Below are positions 1 to 9,279 of a DNA stretch of 64,000 nt, piece by piece (the first letter of the stretch is position 1; the number at the start of each line of letters is the position of its first letter). The position numbers and the translations under genes were made by a program. This stretch comes from Paraflavitalea soli (GTDB lineage: Bacteria > Bacteroidota > Bacteroidia > Chitinophagales > Chitinophagaceae): the NCBI RefSeq assembly GCF_003555545.1, contig NZ_CP032157.1, positions 4,158,546-4,222,545 on the forward strand, read 5' to 3'. A model generated the notes under the pieces. It had not been told where the DNA came from. It saw only the letters and a program-made list of their open reading frames with translations, and did not search any database.

Positions 1-590
1 AGGAAGAGGAACTGCTGCAACCACCGGGCTGTGTCATCTGCTATATCCAATTGTTCCGACTTGCGCTTCATTATATATTGGCGGGACAACCAGCAGTAAA
101 TGGTAATGGAAAACCAGCGGGGAATATCGGCGTACACATTCCAGGAGTCTGCAAAACCACTGATCCAGGAGCGCTGTTGTTGAGACGCCATCCCATTAAG
201 GAAGGCCATATCGGCCATAAAGGCCAGAGTATAAGGAATGAGGTCAATAAGGACGGGATAAAAATGAATATAGTATTTACGGGAGAAGGTGAAGGATGGG
301 TCCATGCTTGCCTGCACATAGCACCATATCAACGGGCCGATGGGCATGATAACTACCAGGGGTAGTGCATTGGCGAGTATCGTCCAAATGGTACGGGTAT
401 TATACCAGGTTACATCCAACAGGTAGATATTGAGACAGGCAAGGGTAATGAGGCCTATCAGGACTGCCAGTATACGGCTAGGCAGTTGGTGTCTGCGGGA
501 GGCAAAAAGGAGACCACTGAGTATCAGGCCTTGCACGATGCCTAATAAAATGATGGTTGACCAAAAACCCGACAAGGAGATCATAAGCAT
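1..590 (-). CDS. Membrane-anchored transcriptional regulator, N-terminal part (cut by window edge)
   Basis: The reading frame is open from an ATG at 590 (a second in-frame ATG is at 584) down to base 1, giving about 196 residues with no stop, so the 3' part lies outside the window. The translation is mostly hydrophobic, with four to six likely membrane helices separated by short basic loops, and ends in a charged stretch (MKRKSEQLDIADDTARW). This is the usual N-terminal half of Bacteroidota regulators that couple a multi-helix membrane domain to a cytoplasmic AraC-type helix-turn-helix or a LytTR/histidine-kinase domain. Which output domain follows cannot be seen. It is transcribed away from the beta-galactosidase's upstream neighbour and shares the minus strand with it. 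The family call is an inference from architecture. Confidence 0.55.
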   Translation of the reverse strand, partial: MLMISLSGFWSTIILLGIVQGLILSGLLFASRRHQLPSRILAVLIGLITLACLNIYLLDVTWYNTRTIWTILANALPLVVIMPIGPLIWCYVQASMDPSFTFSRKYYIHFYPVLIDLIPYTLAFMADMAFLNGMASQQQRSWISGFADSWNVYADIPRWFSITIYCWLSRQYIMKRKSEQLDIADDTARWLQQFLF

Positions 591-638
591 TCGTTTTCAC
601 AGATCGAAAATACCTCTTCGGCGTGACAAGGACTACCC

Positions 639-3431
639 CTATCTGAAATCAAACCACAATACACCCTGGTAAGGGGCATTGAGCTGCACATTCTTCTGGC
701 TTTGCGGGCCCATGACGGAGGCTGGTTGGAACTTGGTACCAATAGCTTGTATGGCATTTAAGAACCCTATATTACCCGCCGGATAATTGACGGTGGTATT
801 GTTGTTGTAAGCGCCTTTGGGGCTTTCCGGTTTCAACATCTGCACGAATATCTTTTTGTCGGCCGGGATCACGGTAAAAGGAAATTCATTGGTTTGCACG
901 GTAACCCAGGATACTTCCGCATGGTTGCCTTTAAACTCTGGGTACTGCCAACCATGCTCACCTGTAATGGTATTGTTGTACGCCTTTTCCCATATACCCC
1001 ACTGTAACCCTTTCAATCTATTCTTCCAAACATGATAAGGCCCTCTGCCCAGCCATTTCATACCTTTTATTTTTTCCTCCGGATAGTTAAAAGTAATGCC
1101 CATAAAGTCGGCCTCGCCACGCTGTGAAAAGGAATACTCCAGCTTTACGAGTGAACCGGGACTGAAGGTCCAGGTGGCATTCAGCCAATTGTCCTTGCCC
1201 TTATAAGCAGCTTTTACTATATATCCACCTGATATATCGGTGTGGGAGAAAGATGACAATTGCTGGTCAAATCCCGCCAATGCCGGACCGACTGCTAAAG
1301 ACAACTCTGCACTCCCTTTAACTATTTTGGACAGGTACCCGGTGGTCTTATCAAAGTATACAGCAATACTATCCTGCTGCACGATCAATGTATTGCCTTC
1401 TTCCCTGGCTTTTATAGTGCCATTGGGTTTTAGGTCATCGGGCAGTGGTGCCATCAGCTGTTCTCCCTGGTCAATGGGCCAGCTCCAGGTAAATATTTCC
1501 TTGCCATAGGGATCTGTTGCAGTGAGGTATAATGCATCGGCCTCATTCCATGATGTGGGCAATTGCAGGTTAAGCATACCATGCTCTCCCGGCTGTACAG
1601 ACAGTTTTGCCGCAGCACCGGAATCGACGATCGTCATAGCTCCTTTTTCCTGGCGCTTTAATGTCCATTTGAACGTACACTGATCAAGGTTGGTGAACAT
1701 ATACCTGTTCTCCACAGCGATGCGACCGGTGAACAAAGGGCCGATCGTTTGCGGGCCTATGTATACGGGAGACCATATTTCTTTGATGGTATAGTAACTG
1801 CCTTCCTTCTGGTGATACGGACCTACAATTCCGTCCGGTGCATTGTTGGTATAAGTATCCAGGCTGTCGTTCTTGTCACGCCTCACTACCCCTTCATCAG
1901 CAAACACCCAGAGAAAGCCACCTGCCGCCCGGGGACTTTGGAGAATGAGGTTCCAGAAGTCGTCGAGCCCGGCGCCATGACCGCCATCGTAAAGCCCGTG
2001 CATGAATTCGGTGGGGAAGTAAACCTCCTTTTCATACAGGGAGGCATTGACCATGTAATTGTAATCGGGGTAATGTTTGGTATCGGTATGATTGAATTTC
2101 TCCCAGGGATGGATGACATGCCTGCGCTGGGGATCGTACCAACTGTAATCACCATCCACGGTACGATTGAAGCCGCCTTCATTGCCATTGGCCCACAGGA
2201 TGATACTAGGGTGGTTAACATCACGGATCACGAGTTCTTTTACGAGGCGGCGGGCAGTAGTATCATCGTACATTTTTTGCCAGCCGGTTAATTCATCACT
2301 GACCATGAGACCCATGGAATCGCATACATCGAGAAAATGCTGATCGGGAGGATAGTGTGACATGCGTACAACATTCATGTTCATATCCTTCATCAGGGTC
2401 ACATCCTCTATGCTAAGGGCCTTGCTGAGGGTTCTGCCGCTTTCGGGCCAGAAGCTGTGGCGGTTGACACCCTTGAAGATCACTTTTTTATTGTTGAGGT
2501 AAAAGCCATCGCCGGGGCGCAACTCCGCATTCCTGAAACCAAATTTCTTTTCGAGTGTATGTATTACTTTACCCTGTTTATCTTTTAAAGCAACAAGCAC
2601 TTTGTACAGATGGGGAAACTCCGGACTCCACAGATCGGGGTTGGATACCAATGTTTGCATAATGTCCATCGTATCGCCGGAAGAAGTTGCGGTGTTCAAT
2701 ACAGCCAGCACCGTATTACTGTTTACCTTACTGATGGTGGCTTCCACTTTATAGGCGGGATCGGCTTGTCGTTTGATCACCTGCATGCTGAAATTTCCCT
2801 CGGCGGAAGCTGCAATGGCCACTCTTTCAATATGGGTAACCGGCTTTACTTCCAGGTATACGGGGCGGAAGATGCCGCCGAAGATCCAGAAATCAGCGTC
2901 ACGCTCGGCCAGGTTAACGGAATGATTGGCCGATTTCTTACTCACCTGTACTTCCAGGAGGTTGGATGACCCATAACGCAGCAGCGTACTAATATCATAG
3001 GCAAAGCGATAAAAAGCACCCTGGTGCAGGGCGCCAGCCAGTTTGCCATTGATCTTTACTTCGGTATCGGTCATGGAGCCTTCAAACACGATATTGACCT
3101 GCTGTCCCTTCCATTGTTTATCGACCTGGAAACGGTAACGGTATTTACCCACTTCATCAGACTGGTCGGCCAGCTTTACGCGGCCATAATCATAATGGCC
3201 AAAGCCCTGGAGTTCCCAACAGGAGGGCACTCCTATAGTAGTCCATTTACCACTGTTCGTTCCCTTAGTACAAAAGAAATCCCAGGATACGGTATGGTCT
3301 TTATCGGTACCTGAGAGGTATTTTATAATGGTGCTTTGTGCAGAGGCGGGCAAAGCGGCCATTAACAGGAACAGGATAGCAAGGGTAAAATGGCGTATGG
3401 TTGAACAAGAAGGTAAAAAGGATGCAGGCAT
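639..3431 (-). CDS. Glycoside hydrolase family 2 beta-galactosidase, secreted
   Basis: This 930-residue protein has a signal peptide ending near ALPASAQ, so it acts in the periplasm or outside the cell. The GH2 domains follow in order: a sugar-binding jelly-roll, an immunoglobulin-like sandwich, a TIM barrel and a C-terminal beta-galactosidase small-chain domain (GRGPYHVWKNR). The acid/base glutamate is E418 in the NGNEGG motif and the likely nucleophile is E475 in PTEFMHG. It should remove terminal beta-galactose or a related sugar from oligosaccharides. The aglycone cannot be told from sequence, since GH2 also holds mannosidases and glucuronidases, but the small-chain domain favours a LacZ-type enzyme. 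No SusC/SusD pair is nearby. A perfect 21-bp inverted repeat ends 10 bp upstream of the start codon. Confidence 0.88.
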   Translation of the reverse strand: MPASFLPSCSTIRHFTLAILFLLMAALPASAQSTIIKYLSGTDKDHTVSWDFFCTKGTNSGKWTTIGVPSCWELQGFGHYDYGRVKLADQSDEVGKYRYRFQVDKQWKGQQVNIVFEGSMTDTEVKINGKLAGALHQGAFYRFAYDISTLLRYGSSNLLEVQVSKKSANHSVNLAERDADFWIFGGIFRPVYLEVKPVTHIERVAIAASAEGNFSMQVIKRQADPAYKVEATISKVNSNTVLAVLNTATSSGDTMDIMQTLVSNPDLWSPEFPHLYKVLVALKDKQGKVIHTLEKKFGFRNAELRPGDGFYLNNKKVIFKGVNRHSFWPESGRTLSKALSIEDVTLMKDMNMNVVRMSHYPPDQHFLDVCDSMGLMVSDELTGWQKMYDDTTARRLVKELVIRDVNHPSIILWANGNEGGFNRTVDGDYSWYDPQRRHVIHPWEKFNHTDTKHYPDYNYMVNASLYEKEVYFPTEFMHGLYDGGHGAGLDDFWNLILQSPRAAGGFLWVFADEGVVRRDKNDSLDTYTNNAPDGIVGPYHQKEGSYYTIKEIWSPVYIGPQTIGPLFTGRIAVENRYMFTNLDQCTFKWTLKRQEKGAMTIVDSGAAAKLSVQPGEHGMLNLQLPTSWNEADALYLTATDPYGKEIFTWSWPIDQGEQLMAPLPDDLKPNGTIKAREEGNTLIVQQDSIAVYFDKTTGYLSKIVKGSAELSLAVGPALAGFDQQLSSFSHTDISGGYIVKAAYKGKDNWLNATWTFSPGSLVKLEYSFSQRGEADFMGITFNYPEEKIKGMKWLGRGPYHVWKNRLKGLQWGIWEKAYNNTITGEHGWQYPEFKGNHAEVSWVTVQTNEFPFTVIPADKKIFVQMLKPESPKGAYNNNTTVNYPAGNIGFLNAIQAIGTKFQPASVMGPQSQKNVQLNAPYQGVLWFDFR

Positions 3432-3441
3432 TTGAAATCGC

Positions 3442-3490
3442 TTATTATTATTGTAATACTGACAATCGATCAGTATTACAATAATAATAA
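3442..3490. promoter_or_regulatory. Perfect 21-bp inverted repeat between receptor and beta-galactosidase genes
   Basis: Arms at 3442-3462 and 3470-3490 are exact reverse complements separated by the 7-nt loop CAATCGA. The element lies 29 bp after the stop of the TonB receptor gene and 10 bp before the ATG of the beta-galactosidase gene, both on the minus strand. It could be a terminator for the receptor, though the stem is AT-rich, or an operator controlling the downstream gene. The length and perfection of the arms exceed a normal terminator. Confidence 0.7.
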
Positions 3491-3519
3491 AAAAGGAGGG
3501 ATATGATTAAAATGGTTTC

Positions 3520-5985
3520 TTAGAACCTGTAGGAAACAGTTGCAGCAAATTGTCTGGGAGCAAGTGGATTAACGCTGTAATTTTCATGCACCAGATAATT
3601 CAGTGTATTGGTTACGTTGGACAATTTGGCCAGTACAGCAATCTTTTTCCAGGAGTATCCGGCTGAAAGATCAAGGGTAGTATAACCGCCTACTTCAAAT
3701 AAGCGCGACGCGTTGGGATAATTATTCAGCTTATACTGATTATTCCATCCCGCATTACGCTTACCAATATAAAGGAAGGAAATACCTGCTTTCAGCCCTT
3801 TCAGTTTGTCGCTGGTGAAAGTATAGAAAACAGTGGCGTTTGCCGTATGGGTAGGCGTATTCACCAGTCTTTCCCCTTGCACATAGCTTCCTGTGGTAGT
3901 GTCTGTTTTGGTATACCTCATATAATTGTGGCTGTAGCCAGCAGTTATATCCAACCCGCTGGATGGGTGAGCAGAGATATCCAGTTCTATACCATCACTG
4001 GTGGTTTGTCCGGTAAGCTGTTTAATGGAAGTATTGTTATTCTGTGCACCGGTGGAAGTAAATGGTGCTGTAACAGCAAAATTATTGTTCACGATCCGGT
4101 AGCCGGTAACATTAACAGAGAGTAATCCATTCAGGAAATCATTCTTGACTCCTATTTCATATTGGTCGATGATAGACGGTTTCAAAGCATTTCCATAAAT
4201 ATCCGTACCTGAGTTTACGGAGAAAGAGTTGGCATAGCTTACAAACACGGCAGTATTGGTAAATGGCTTATAAACCAACCCCACACGGGGGGAGAAGGCA
4301 TCATCATTTTTGTCCTGCCCTTTCGTTTTGGCTCCGGTAGCAAAAGTGGTAGAATCAGGAGCAAAAGCACGTTGATAGGAATAACGTACACCTACCAGTA
4401 ATTTTAACTGAGCAGTGATGCTAATAAGGTCCTGAACATATACGCCAATACGGTTCGTAGGTGTTTTTACAGACCTGATAGCTGATACTACAGGCATATC
4501 TGTACGGGGCAGGTACCTGGCAGGATCGAGAATATTGATGGTGTCATAGGCCTTAGTGGGTGTATTGTAGCCAAGATTTGTGATCTCATAACGATCAGCA
4601 TCGACACCAGCCAGCAAGGTGTGTTCAAACCTGCCGGTTTTGAATTTTCCGGTCAGGTCTACCTGGGCTATATAATAGTTTTCTTCTGTATTATTTCTGC
4701 CGAGGGGGCGTGCCCATTTACCATCGGCAGCGGCCTGTATGCGTTCCACACCAAAATAATCTCTTTTGTATTGCTGGTAAGAGCCGGTGAAATTGATATT
4801 CCAGGATTCATTGAGGTGGTAGCGGTAAGTAGCGGTGGCAGTGGCTTGTTCCGTTTTAGTATACTGCCAGGGGGTACCGAAGAAAGAGGAACGGTCTACA
4901 TCTGGTATTTTATTGCCACCCAGTGTACCGATGCCAAAATCAGGTGTAAAGTCGTGCTTCAGGTAATCGCCCTGTAACAGCAGTTCTGATCGTTTACCGA
5001 GTTTAAACAACAAGGAAGGATTGATATAATATCTTTCGGAGCTTACCTGATTGCGAAAGCTACCAGCACTTTCATAGGTACCAATGAGACGATACGCGAT
5101 GTTGGAGGTAACAGGGCCATATACATCGAAAGAAGGCTTATACAGATCGTAGCTTCCTGTGCGGAAAGATACTTCGCCGCCAAAATTGAATTTAGGCTGC
5201 TTAGTGACCATATTTACAATACCGCCCGGCGCTACGTTGCCATAAAGGATTGCAGCGCTTCCTTTGAGCACTTCGACTCTTTCCAGTGAGCTTACTTCGG
5301 GCATGGCGCCTGAATTGACACGGGTGCCATTCTTAAATAGATTACTGCTGCCCAAAGCATAACCACGCCCGGAAAAGCTTTCCTGGGTATTACCACGGGT
5401 GGTAGAGACATATATGCCGTTTACATTTTTAATAATATCGCTTAAACGCTGGGCCTGCTGGTCCCTAATCAGCCCCTGTCCTACCACTGTAATGCTTTGC
5501 GGAAGATCCATGGGCGCAATGGGCGCTTTTCCTACAGTGACTACTTTGGAATTAAGGCTTCTGCGGCCTTCCACAATCACCTCTTCTAACTGAAGTGAGG
5601 TTTCATGAAGTGTGAAATTAAATTCTTTGGTATCGCCGGCTGCTATCTCTACCTGCTTTTCCTGAGATTGCAAACCTGTATGTGAAACCTGTAAAGTATA
5701 GACACCTGGTTTAATATTTCTGAGGGCAAATAATCCAGTCTCGTCTGTAACCACTGTTTTATTAATCTCTTTCAGGACAACATTTACATAAGCGCCCGGA
5801 TTGCCATCTGTAGTAACTATTTTTCCTCTGATCGTTCCTGTAGTACCTGTTTGAGCACTGGTATCTATCGGTAATGAACTCGCTGATGAGGTAATTATTT
5901 CTGTTTGTGCGTAAGCAGCTGTTATTCCGAACATCAAGACTCCTAAAGCAAAGCGTAAACATTTCACAGTCAGTAATTTTTGCAA
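3520..5985 (-). CDS. TonB-dependent siderophore receptor
   Basis: This 821-residue outer-membrane protein has a signal peptide ending near AAYAQ, a carboxypeptidase-regulatory-like beta-sandwich (about residues 50-125), a plug domain (PQSITVVGQGLIRDQQAQRL through NMVTKQPKF, about 160-260) and a 22-strand barrel ending in the C-terminal aromatic signature (ATVSYRF). The plug wording and the RVEVLKGSAAILYG motif match the FhuA/FecA-like siderophore class rather than the SusC class. It should import a ferric siderophore or another metal chelate with energy from TonB-ExbBD. No siderophore synthesis or ABC uptake genes are adjacent. Substrate is unknown. Confidence 0.92.
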   Translation of the reverse strand: MQKLLTVKCLRFALGVLMFGITAAYAQTEIITSSASSLPIDTSAQTGTTGTIRGKIVTTDGNPGAYVNVVLKEINKTVVTDETGLFALRNIKPGVYTLQVSHTGLQSQEKQVEIAAGDTKEFNFTLHETSLQLEEVIVEGRRSLNSKVVTVGKAPIAPMDLPQSITVVGQGLIRDQQAQRLSDIIKNVNGIYVSTTRGNTQESFSGRGYALGSSNLFKNGTRVNSGAMPEVSSLERVEVLKGSAAILYGNVAPGGIVNMVTKQPKFNFGGEVSFRTGSYDLYKPSFDVYGPVTSNIAYRLIGTYESAGSFRNQVSSERYYINPSLLFKLGKRSELLLQGDYLKHDFTPDFGIGTLGGNKIPDVDRSSFFGTPWQYTKTEQATATATYRYHLNESWNINFTGSYQQYKRDYFGVERIQAAADGKWARPLGRNNTEENYYIAQVDLTGKFKTGRFEHTLLAGVDADRYEITNLGYNTPTKAYDTINILDPARYLPRTDMPVVSAIRSVKTPTNRIGVYVQDLISITAQLKLLVGVRYSYQRAFAPDSTTFATGAKTKGQDKNDDAFSPRVGLVYKPFTNTAVFVSYANSFSVNSGTDIYGNALKPSIIDQYEIGVKNDFLNGLLSVNVTGYRIVNNNFAVTAPFTSTGAQNNNTSIKQLTGQTTSDGIELDISAHPSSGLDITAGYSHNYMRYTKTDTTTGSYVQGERLVNTPTHTANATVFYTFTSDKLKGLKAGISFLYIGKRNAGWNNQYKLNNYPNASRLFEVGGYTTLDLSAGYSWKKIAVLAKLSNVTNTLNYLVHENYSVNPLAPRQFAATVSYRF

Positions 5986-6238
5986 AAGAAATTCATCTGA
6001 CAGGATAGATGCTGCCCTATCAGGAAAAACGGGTTACGCTATCGGGAAAAATAAATATACAACTCATAATCAACCACTTACAACACCTGTAAAAGAAGGG
6101 TCTGGACGATGGGTTTGTTGGCTGACCCGCAACCTGGCAATATTTGCCGGAAGTGGTGGTCGGTTATTGCAGGCAGTAACTTAACGCGGTGTTAACGCCT
6201 TGCTATTCGACAAAATATGAATTTCAGGCTGTGTATTC

Positions 6239-6246
6239 TATATTTG
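6239..6246 (+). promoter_or_regulatory. Bacteroidota -7 element upstream of the metal-efflux locus
   Basis: TATATTTG fits the TAnnTTTG consensus and ends 16 bp before the ATG at 6263. No good TTTG element is seen 19 bp upstream, so this is a likely but incomplete promoter match. If real, it drives the small acidic protein and perhaps the efflux genes. Confidence 0.4.
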
Positions 6247-6262
6247 CTGTTGTTTACAAGCA

Positions 6263-6652
6263 ATGTCAAGGTTTATACTCATATTAGTCGCTTTTTCTAT
6301 ACTCAACCAGAGTATCGATCTGGACTACCTGACATTTGCCATGGGCTCACGCTCAACGGGCGGCGCCCATGAGGATGATATAGACAGTATTACAGAGTTT
6401 GTGATCGAGCAGATCATGGATGATGACGGGTACATTCCTGACAATGATGATGATAGTGATGGCATGCCAAAGAACAATGGATTGGAAAAGTTTTCCTGGA
6501 ACCCGCTTTGCTGCCAGTTCTTCCAGAAAGTAGTTATTATTCCCACCAACAAGACCGATAAGGATGCACAAAAAGCCGGTCAACAGGTGTACCCCACCTG
6601 CAAAGGCTATTCAAACATCGTTTCGCCCCCTCCCGATGCGTGTAATGCATAA
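6263..6652 (+). CDS. Small acidic protein preceding a divalent-metal efflux operon, unknown function
   Basis: A 129-residue protein with a hydrophobic N-terminus (residues 1-16) that could be a signal or anchor. It has a strongly acidic middle (DDDGYIPDNDDDSDG) and cysteines in LCCQ, PTCK and the C-terminal DACNA. I do not recognise a domain. The coordinates are supported by an ATG shortly after a TATATTTG promoter element and by its position 148 bp upstream of the czcC-like gene on the same strand. The acidic run and the cysteines would suit metal binding in the periplasm, but that is inference from context. Small unannotated proteins in this position are common in Bacteroidota CzcCBA loci. 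Confidence 0.55.
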   Translation: MSRFILILVAFSILNQSIDLDYLTFAMGSRSTGGAHEDDIDSITEFVIEQIMDDDGYIPDNDDDSDGMPKNNGLEKFSWNPLCCQFFQKVVIIPTNKTDKDAQKAGQQVYPTCKGYSNIVSPPPDACNA

Positions 6653-6800
6653 GTAACCACTGATCTGGTGTATAGACCAGGTAGTATCCTATTTATTGTT
6701 TTTCCGAGACAGCATGCTACAGGCGCCGGTATATCTGGTGACTGGTCAATGCGCATGTTGGGCCTGGCCCGTTTCCGTCCCTGACTAAAATTATCAATGT

Positions 6801-8075
6801 ATGATCAGAAGTTATTTTCTGTTCAGGCATTGCATGGTAGTGCTAGCGGTATTACTGACCGGCGTTGTAACCAATGCCCAGGATACGCTACGCATTACCC
6901 TGCAAGTAGCCGAACAACAATTTTTTCAAAACAACCTTGCGCTGCTGGCAGCAAAATATGATATTACTATTGCCCAGGCAGCCATTATACAGGCAAAGCT
7001 GTACAATAACCCAACGCTGCTGGCAAGTGGCAACCTTTATAACCCGGACCTGCATAAACCATTTGACATCTCTAACAAAACCGGACAATATGATATTCAA
7101 ATCCAACAACTGATCACCCTGGCCGGCAAACGCAACAAGCAGATTGGCCTGGCCACTACCAGCGCCAGGATCGCAGCGTATAATTTTTACGACCTGCTCC
7201 GCACGCTTCGCTATTCGCTACGCAGCAATTATTACAGCATACTGCACCTGCATCAATCAAAAGATGCTTACCAGGTACAGATCAATTCGCTTCAACAATT
7301 AAGCAAGGCTTATAGCGAATTGCAGGAAAAAGGAGTGGTGACGCTCAAAGATGCGGTGCGCATCAAATCCTTATTGTACACCTTGCAGGCAGAACAAACG
7401 GGTTTACAAAACCAGTTGAATGACCTGCAGGCTGAACTGCAATTGCTGATGCGTGACAACAAGCATTATTATTTGCCGATGGGGATGGGCGATGGCCCGG
7501 AAGCCCTGGAGCAATACCCTTTGCAGGCGCTGGTAGACAGTGCCTATAATAACCGGTACGATCTGAAAGCAGCGAATGCCAATACAGTATACAGTCAGCA
7601 AAACTATCAGTTGCAGAAGGCGCTGCGCACACCCGACCTTACGCTGGGGGTTGAATTTGATAAGCGGGGGAGCTTTGTGAACAATGCCAGTTTCCTGACT
7701 GCCGCTATCGACCTTCCTTTTTTTAACCGCAACCAGGGTCATATCAAGGCGGCACAAACACAAGTGGAACAAAGCAAGGTGCTGTTGGAGCAACAGCAGC
7801 TAACGGTAGAAAATGAGGTTCAGAAAGCTTATGTGAAGGCCTTGAACACAGACAGGATGCTGCAATCTTTTGACCCCGGTTTCAAAAAGCAGTTTGATAA
7901 GCTACTGCAGGGCATTACTGACAATTTTCAGAAGAAGAACATCAGCCTATTGGAATTTATTGATTTCTATGAATCATGGAAAGACAATGTATTGCAATGG
8001 AATCAGCTGCAGAATGAAAAAGACCAGGCTATGGAAGCGCTGAACTTCGCAGTAGGTAAAACCCTTTTCAATTAA
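6801..8075 (+). CDS. czcC: TolC-family outer-membrane efflux protein (CzcC/CusC type)
   Basis: This 424-residue protein has a signal peptide ending at TNAQD and two outer-membrane efflux repeats rich in long amphipathic helices (coiled-coil stretches near residues 60-230 and 290-410). It should form the trimeric outer-membrane exit duct of the metal pump encoded by the next two genes. The short length and lack of a lipobox match the CzcC class rather than the NodT/OprM class found later in this window. The next gene starts 19 bp after its stop, so the two are probably co-transcribed. The symbol reflects family and context, not proven metal specificity. Confidence 0.88.
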   Translation: MIRSYFLFRHCMVVLAVLLTGVVTNAQDTLRITLQVAEQQFFQNNLALLAAKYDITIAQAAIIQAKLYNNPTLLASGNLYNPDLHKPFDISNKTGQYDIQIQQLITLAGKRNKQIGLATTSARIAAYNFYDLLRTLRYSLRSNYYSILHLHQSKDAYQVQINSLQQLSKAYSELQEKGVVTLKDAVRIKSLLYTLQAEQTGLQNQLNDLQAELQLLMRDNKHYYLPMGMGDGPEALEQYPLQALVDSAYNNRYDLKAANANTVYSQQNYQLQKALRTPDLTLGVEFDKRGSFVNNASFLTAAIDLPFFNRNQGHIKAAQTQVEQSKVLLEQQQLTVENEVQKAYVKALNTDRMLQSFDPGFKKQFDKLLQGITDNFQKKNISLLEFIDFYESWKDNVLQWNQLQNEKDQAMEALNFAVGKTLFN

Positions 8076-8094
8076 AACAACCTAAAATCATTAT

Positions 8095-9183
8095 ATGAAA
8101 TGCATGTTTATAATCCTGATGGGTGGCCTGCTGCTACAGTTGTCCTCCTGCCGGGAAAGTGAAGCGACCCCTGCCGCGCCAGAAACTTTTTGCCTGACTG
8201 ATACTTTACAGAAAAGGATACAGATCGCCACGGTACAATCAGATACAGTGAAAAATGAGATCGCGCTTTCGGGCAAGATAGAAGCGAATGAGGATAAGTG
8301 GATCAAGGTATTCCCGGTAGTTGGGGGCCTGGTGGAATCGCTGAAAGTTCAACTGGGCGATTATGTAAAGAAGGGGCAGGTATTGGCAGTAATACGGAGC
8401 AGTGAGATCGCCGATTACCAGGGGCAACTATCCTATGCAGAATCGAATGTAAAGATGGCCGAGAAGGCACTGTCTTCGAATAAGGATATGTTTGCGGCGG
8501 GCCTGGCCACGGAAAAAGATGTGGTAGGAGCTGAAACGGAATTGGAGAAAGCGAAAGCGGACCTAAAGCGTATCCGGGAAACAAATGCGATCTATGGGTC
8601 CAAAGGCAATGCCTTACAAACGATCACGGCACCGGTATCGGGTTTTGTAGTAGAAAAGAATGTAACAGATCAGATGCATTACCGGGCAGATGGGGCGCAG
8701 CCCTTTTTCGTTATCTCCAACCTGGATGAAGTGTGGGTAATAGCGAATGTATTTGAAAGTGATATACCCAAGATACAAACGGGTTACGAAGCGAATGTAT
8801 CGGTGATCGCTTATAAAGACAAGGTGTTCAAAGGAAAGGTAGACAGAATCTTCTCCATGCTGGATCCGCAAAGCCGGGTTATGAAGGTAAGGATACGGAT
8901 ACCCAATACGGGTTACCTGCTGAAACCGGAAATGTTTGCGCAGATCAATATAGAATACACGGAGGGTAACGAAAAGATGCCGGCCATCCCGGCGCAGGCA
9001 GTGATATTTGATAAGAACAAGAATTTCGTCATGGTATACAAAGACAAATGCAATATAGAAACCAGGGAGGTGGAGTTATTCAAAACGATTGGTAGTACCA
9101 CCTATATTAAAAGTGGCCTGGCAGACGGGGAAAAGGTGATTGCACAATACCAGTTGCTGGTGTACGATGCGCTGAATGATTAG
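8095..9183 (+). CDS. czcB: RND efflux periplasmic adaptor lipoprotein (CzcB/CusB type)
   Basis: This 362-residue membrane-fusion protein has a lipoprotein signal with lipobox LSSC (C19). A barrel-sandwich hybrid (KVFPVVGGLVESLKVQLGDYVKKGQVL, split by a helical hairpin around residues 105-165) follows, then a beta-barrel and a membrane-proximal domain. It should link the inner-membrane pump to the outer-membrane duct in the periplasm. It follows the czcC-like gene by 19 bp. The following pump gene starts 96 bp later, and that gap is filled by an octad repeat and a REP-like element, which is unusual inside an operon. Confidence 0.9.
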   Translation: MKCMFIILMGGLLLQLSSCRESEATPAAPETFCLTDTLQKRIQIATVQSDTVKNEIALSGKIEANEDKWIKVFPVVGGLVESLKVQLGDYVKKGQVLAVIRSSEIADYQGQLSYAESNVKMAEKALSSNKDMFAAGLATEKDVVGAETELEKAKADLKRIRETNAIYGSKGNALQTITAPVSGFVVEKNVTDQMHYRADGAQPFFVISNLDEVWVIANVFESDIPKIQTGYEANVSVIAYKDKVFKGKVDRIFSMLDPQSRVMKVRIRIPNTGYLLKPEMFAQINIEYTEGNEKMPAIPAQAVIFDKNKNFVMVYKDKCNIETREVELFKTIGSTTYIKSGLADGEKVIAQYQLLVYDALND

Positions 9184-9187
9184 GGAG

Positions 9188-9219
9188 GGCAACGAGGCAA
9201 CAAGGCATAGAGGCAACGA
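9188..9219. repeat. Octad tandem repeat (GGCAACGA family)
   Basis: Four 8-bp units lie directly after the czcB-like stop: GGCAACGA, GGCAACAA, GGCATAGA, GGCAACGA. A related array sits at 59419-59484. It is followed immediately by the REP-like element at 9221. Confidence 0.75.
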
Positions 9220-9220
9220 G

Positions 9221-9246
9221 CGGCTTCGACAGGCTCAGCCTGACAA
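9221..9246. repeat. REP-like element, copy 1
   Basis: The core reads CTTCGACAGGCTCAGCCTGA, matching copies at 22274, 23309, 23419 and 48008. It contains the short dyad GGCTcaGCC. It lies between the adaptor and pump genes of the efflux operon, so it may act on the transcript. Confidence 0.75.
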
Positions 9247-9279
9247 CACGATACAATTATTGCAAAATGTCTTTGGACT

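Noticed and set aside
639-5985. A polysaccharide utilisation locus around the beta-galactosidase
   Set aside because: The adjacent receptor is of the siderophore class and there is no SusD homologue, so the two genes are probably unrelated.
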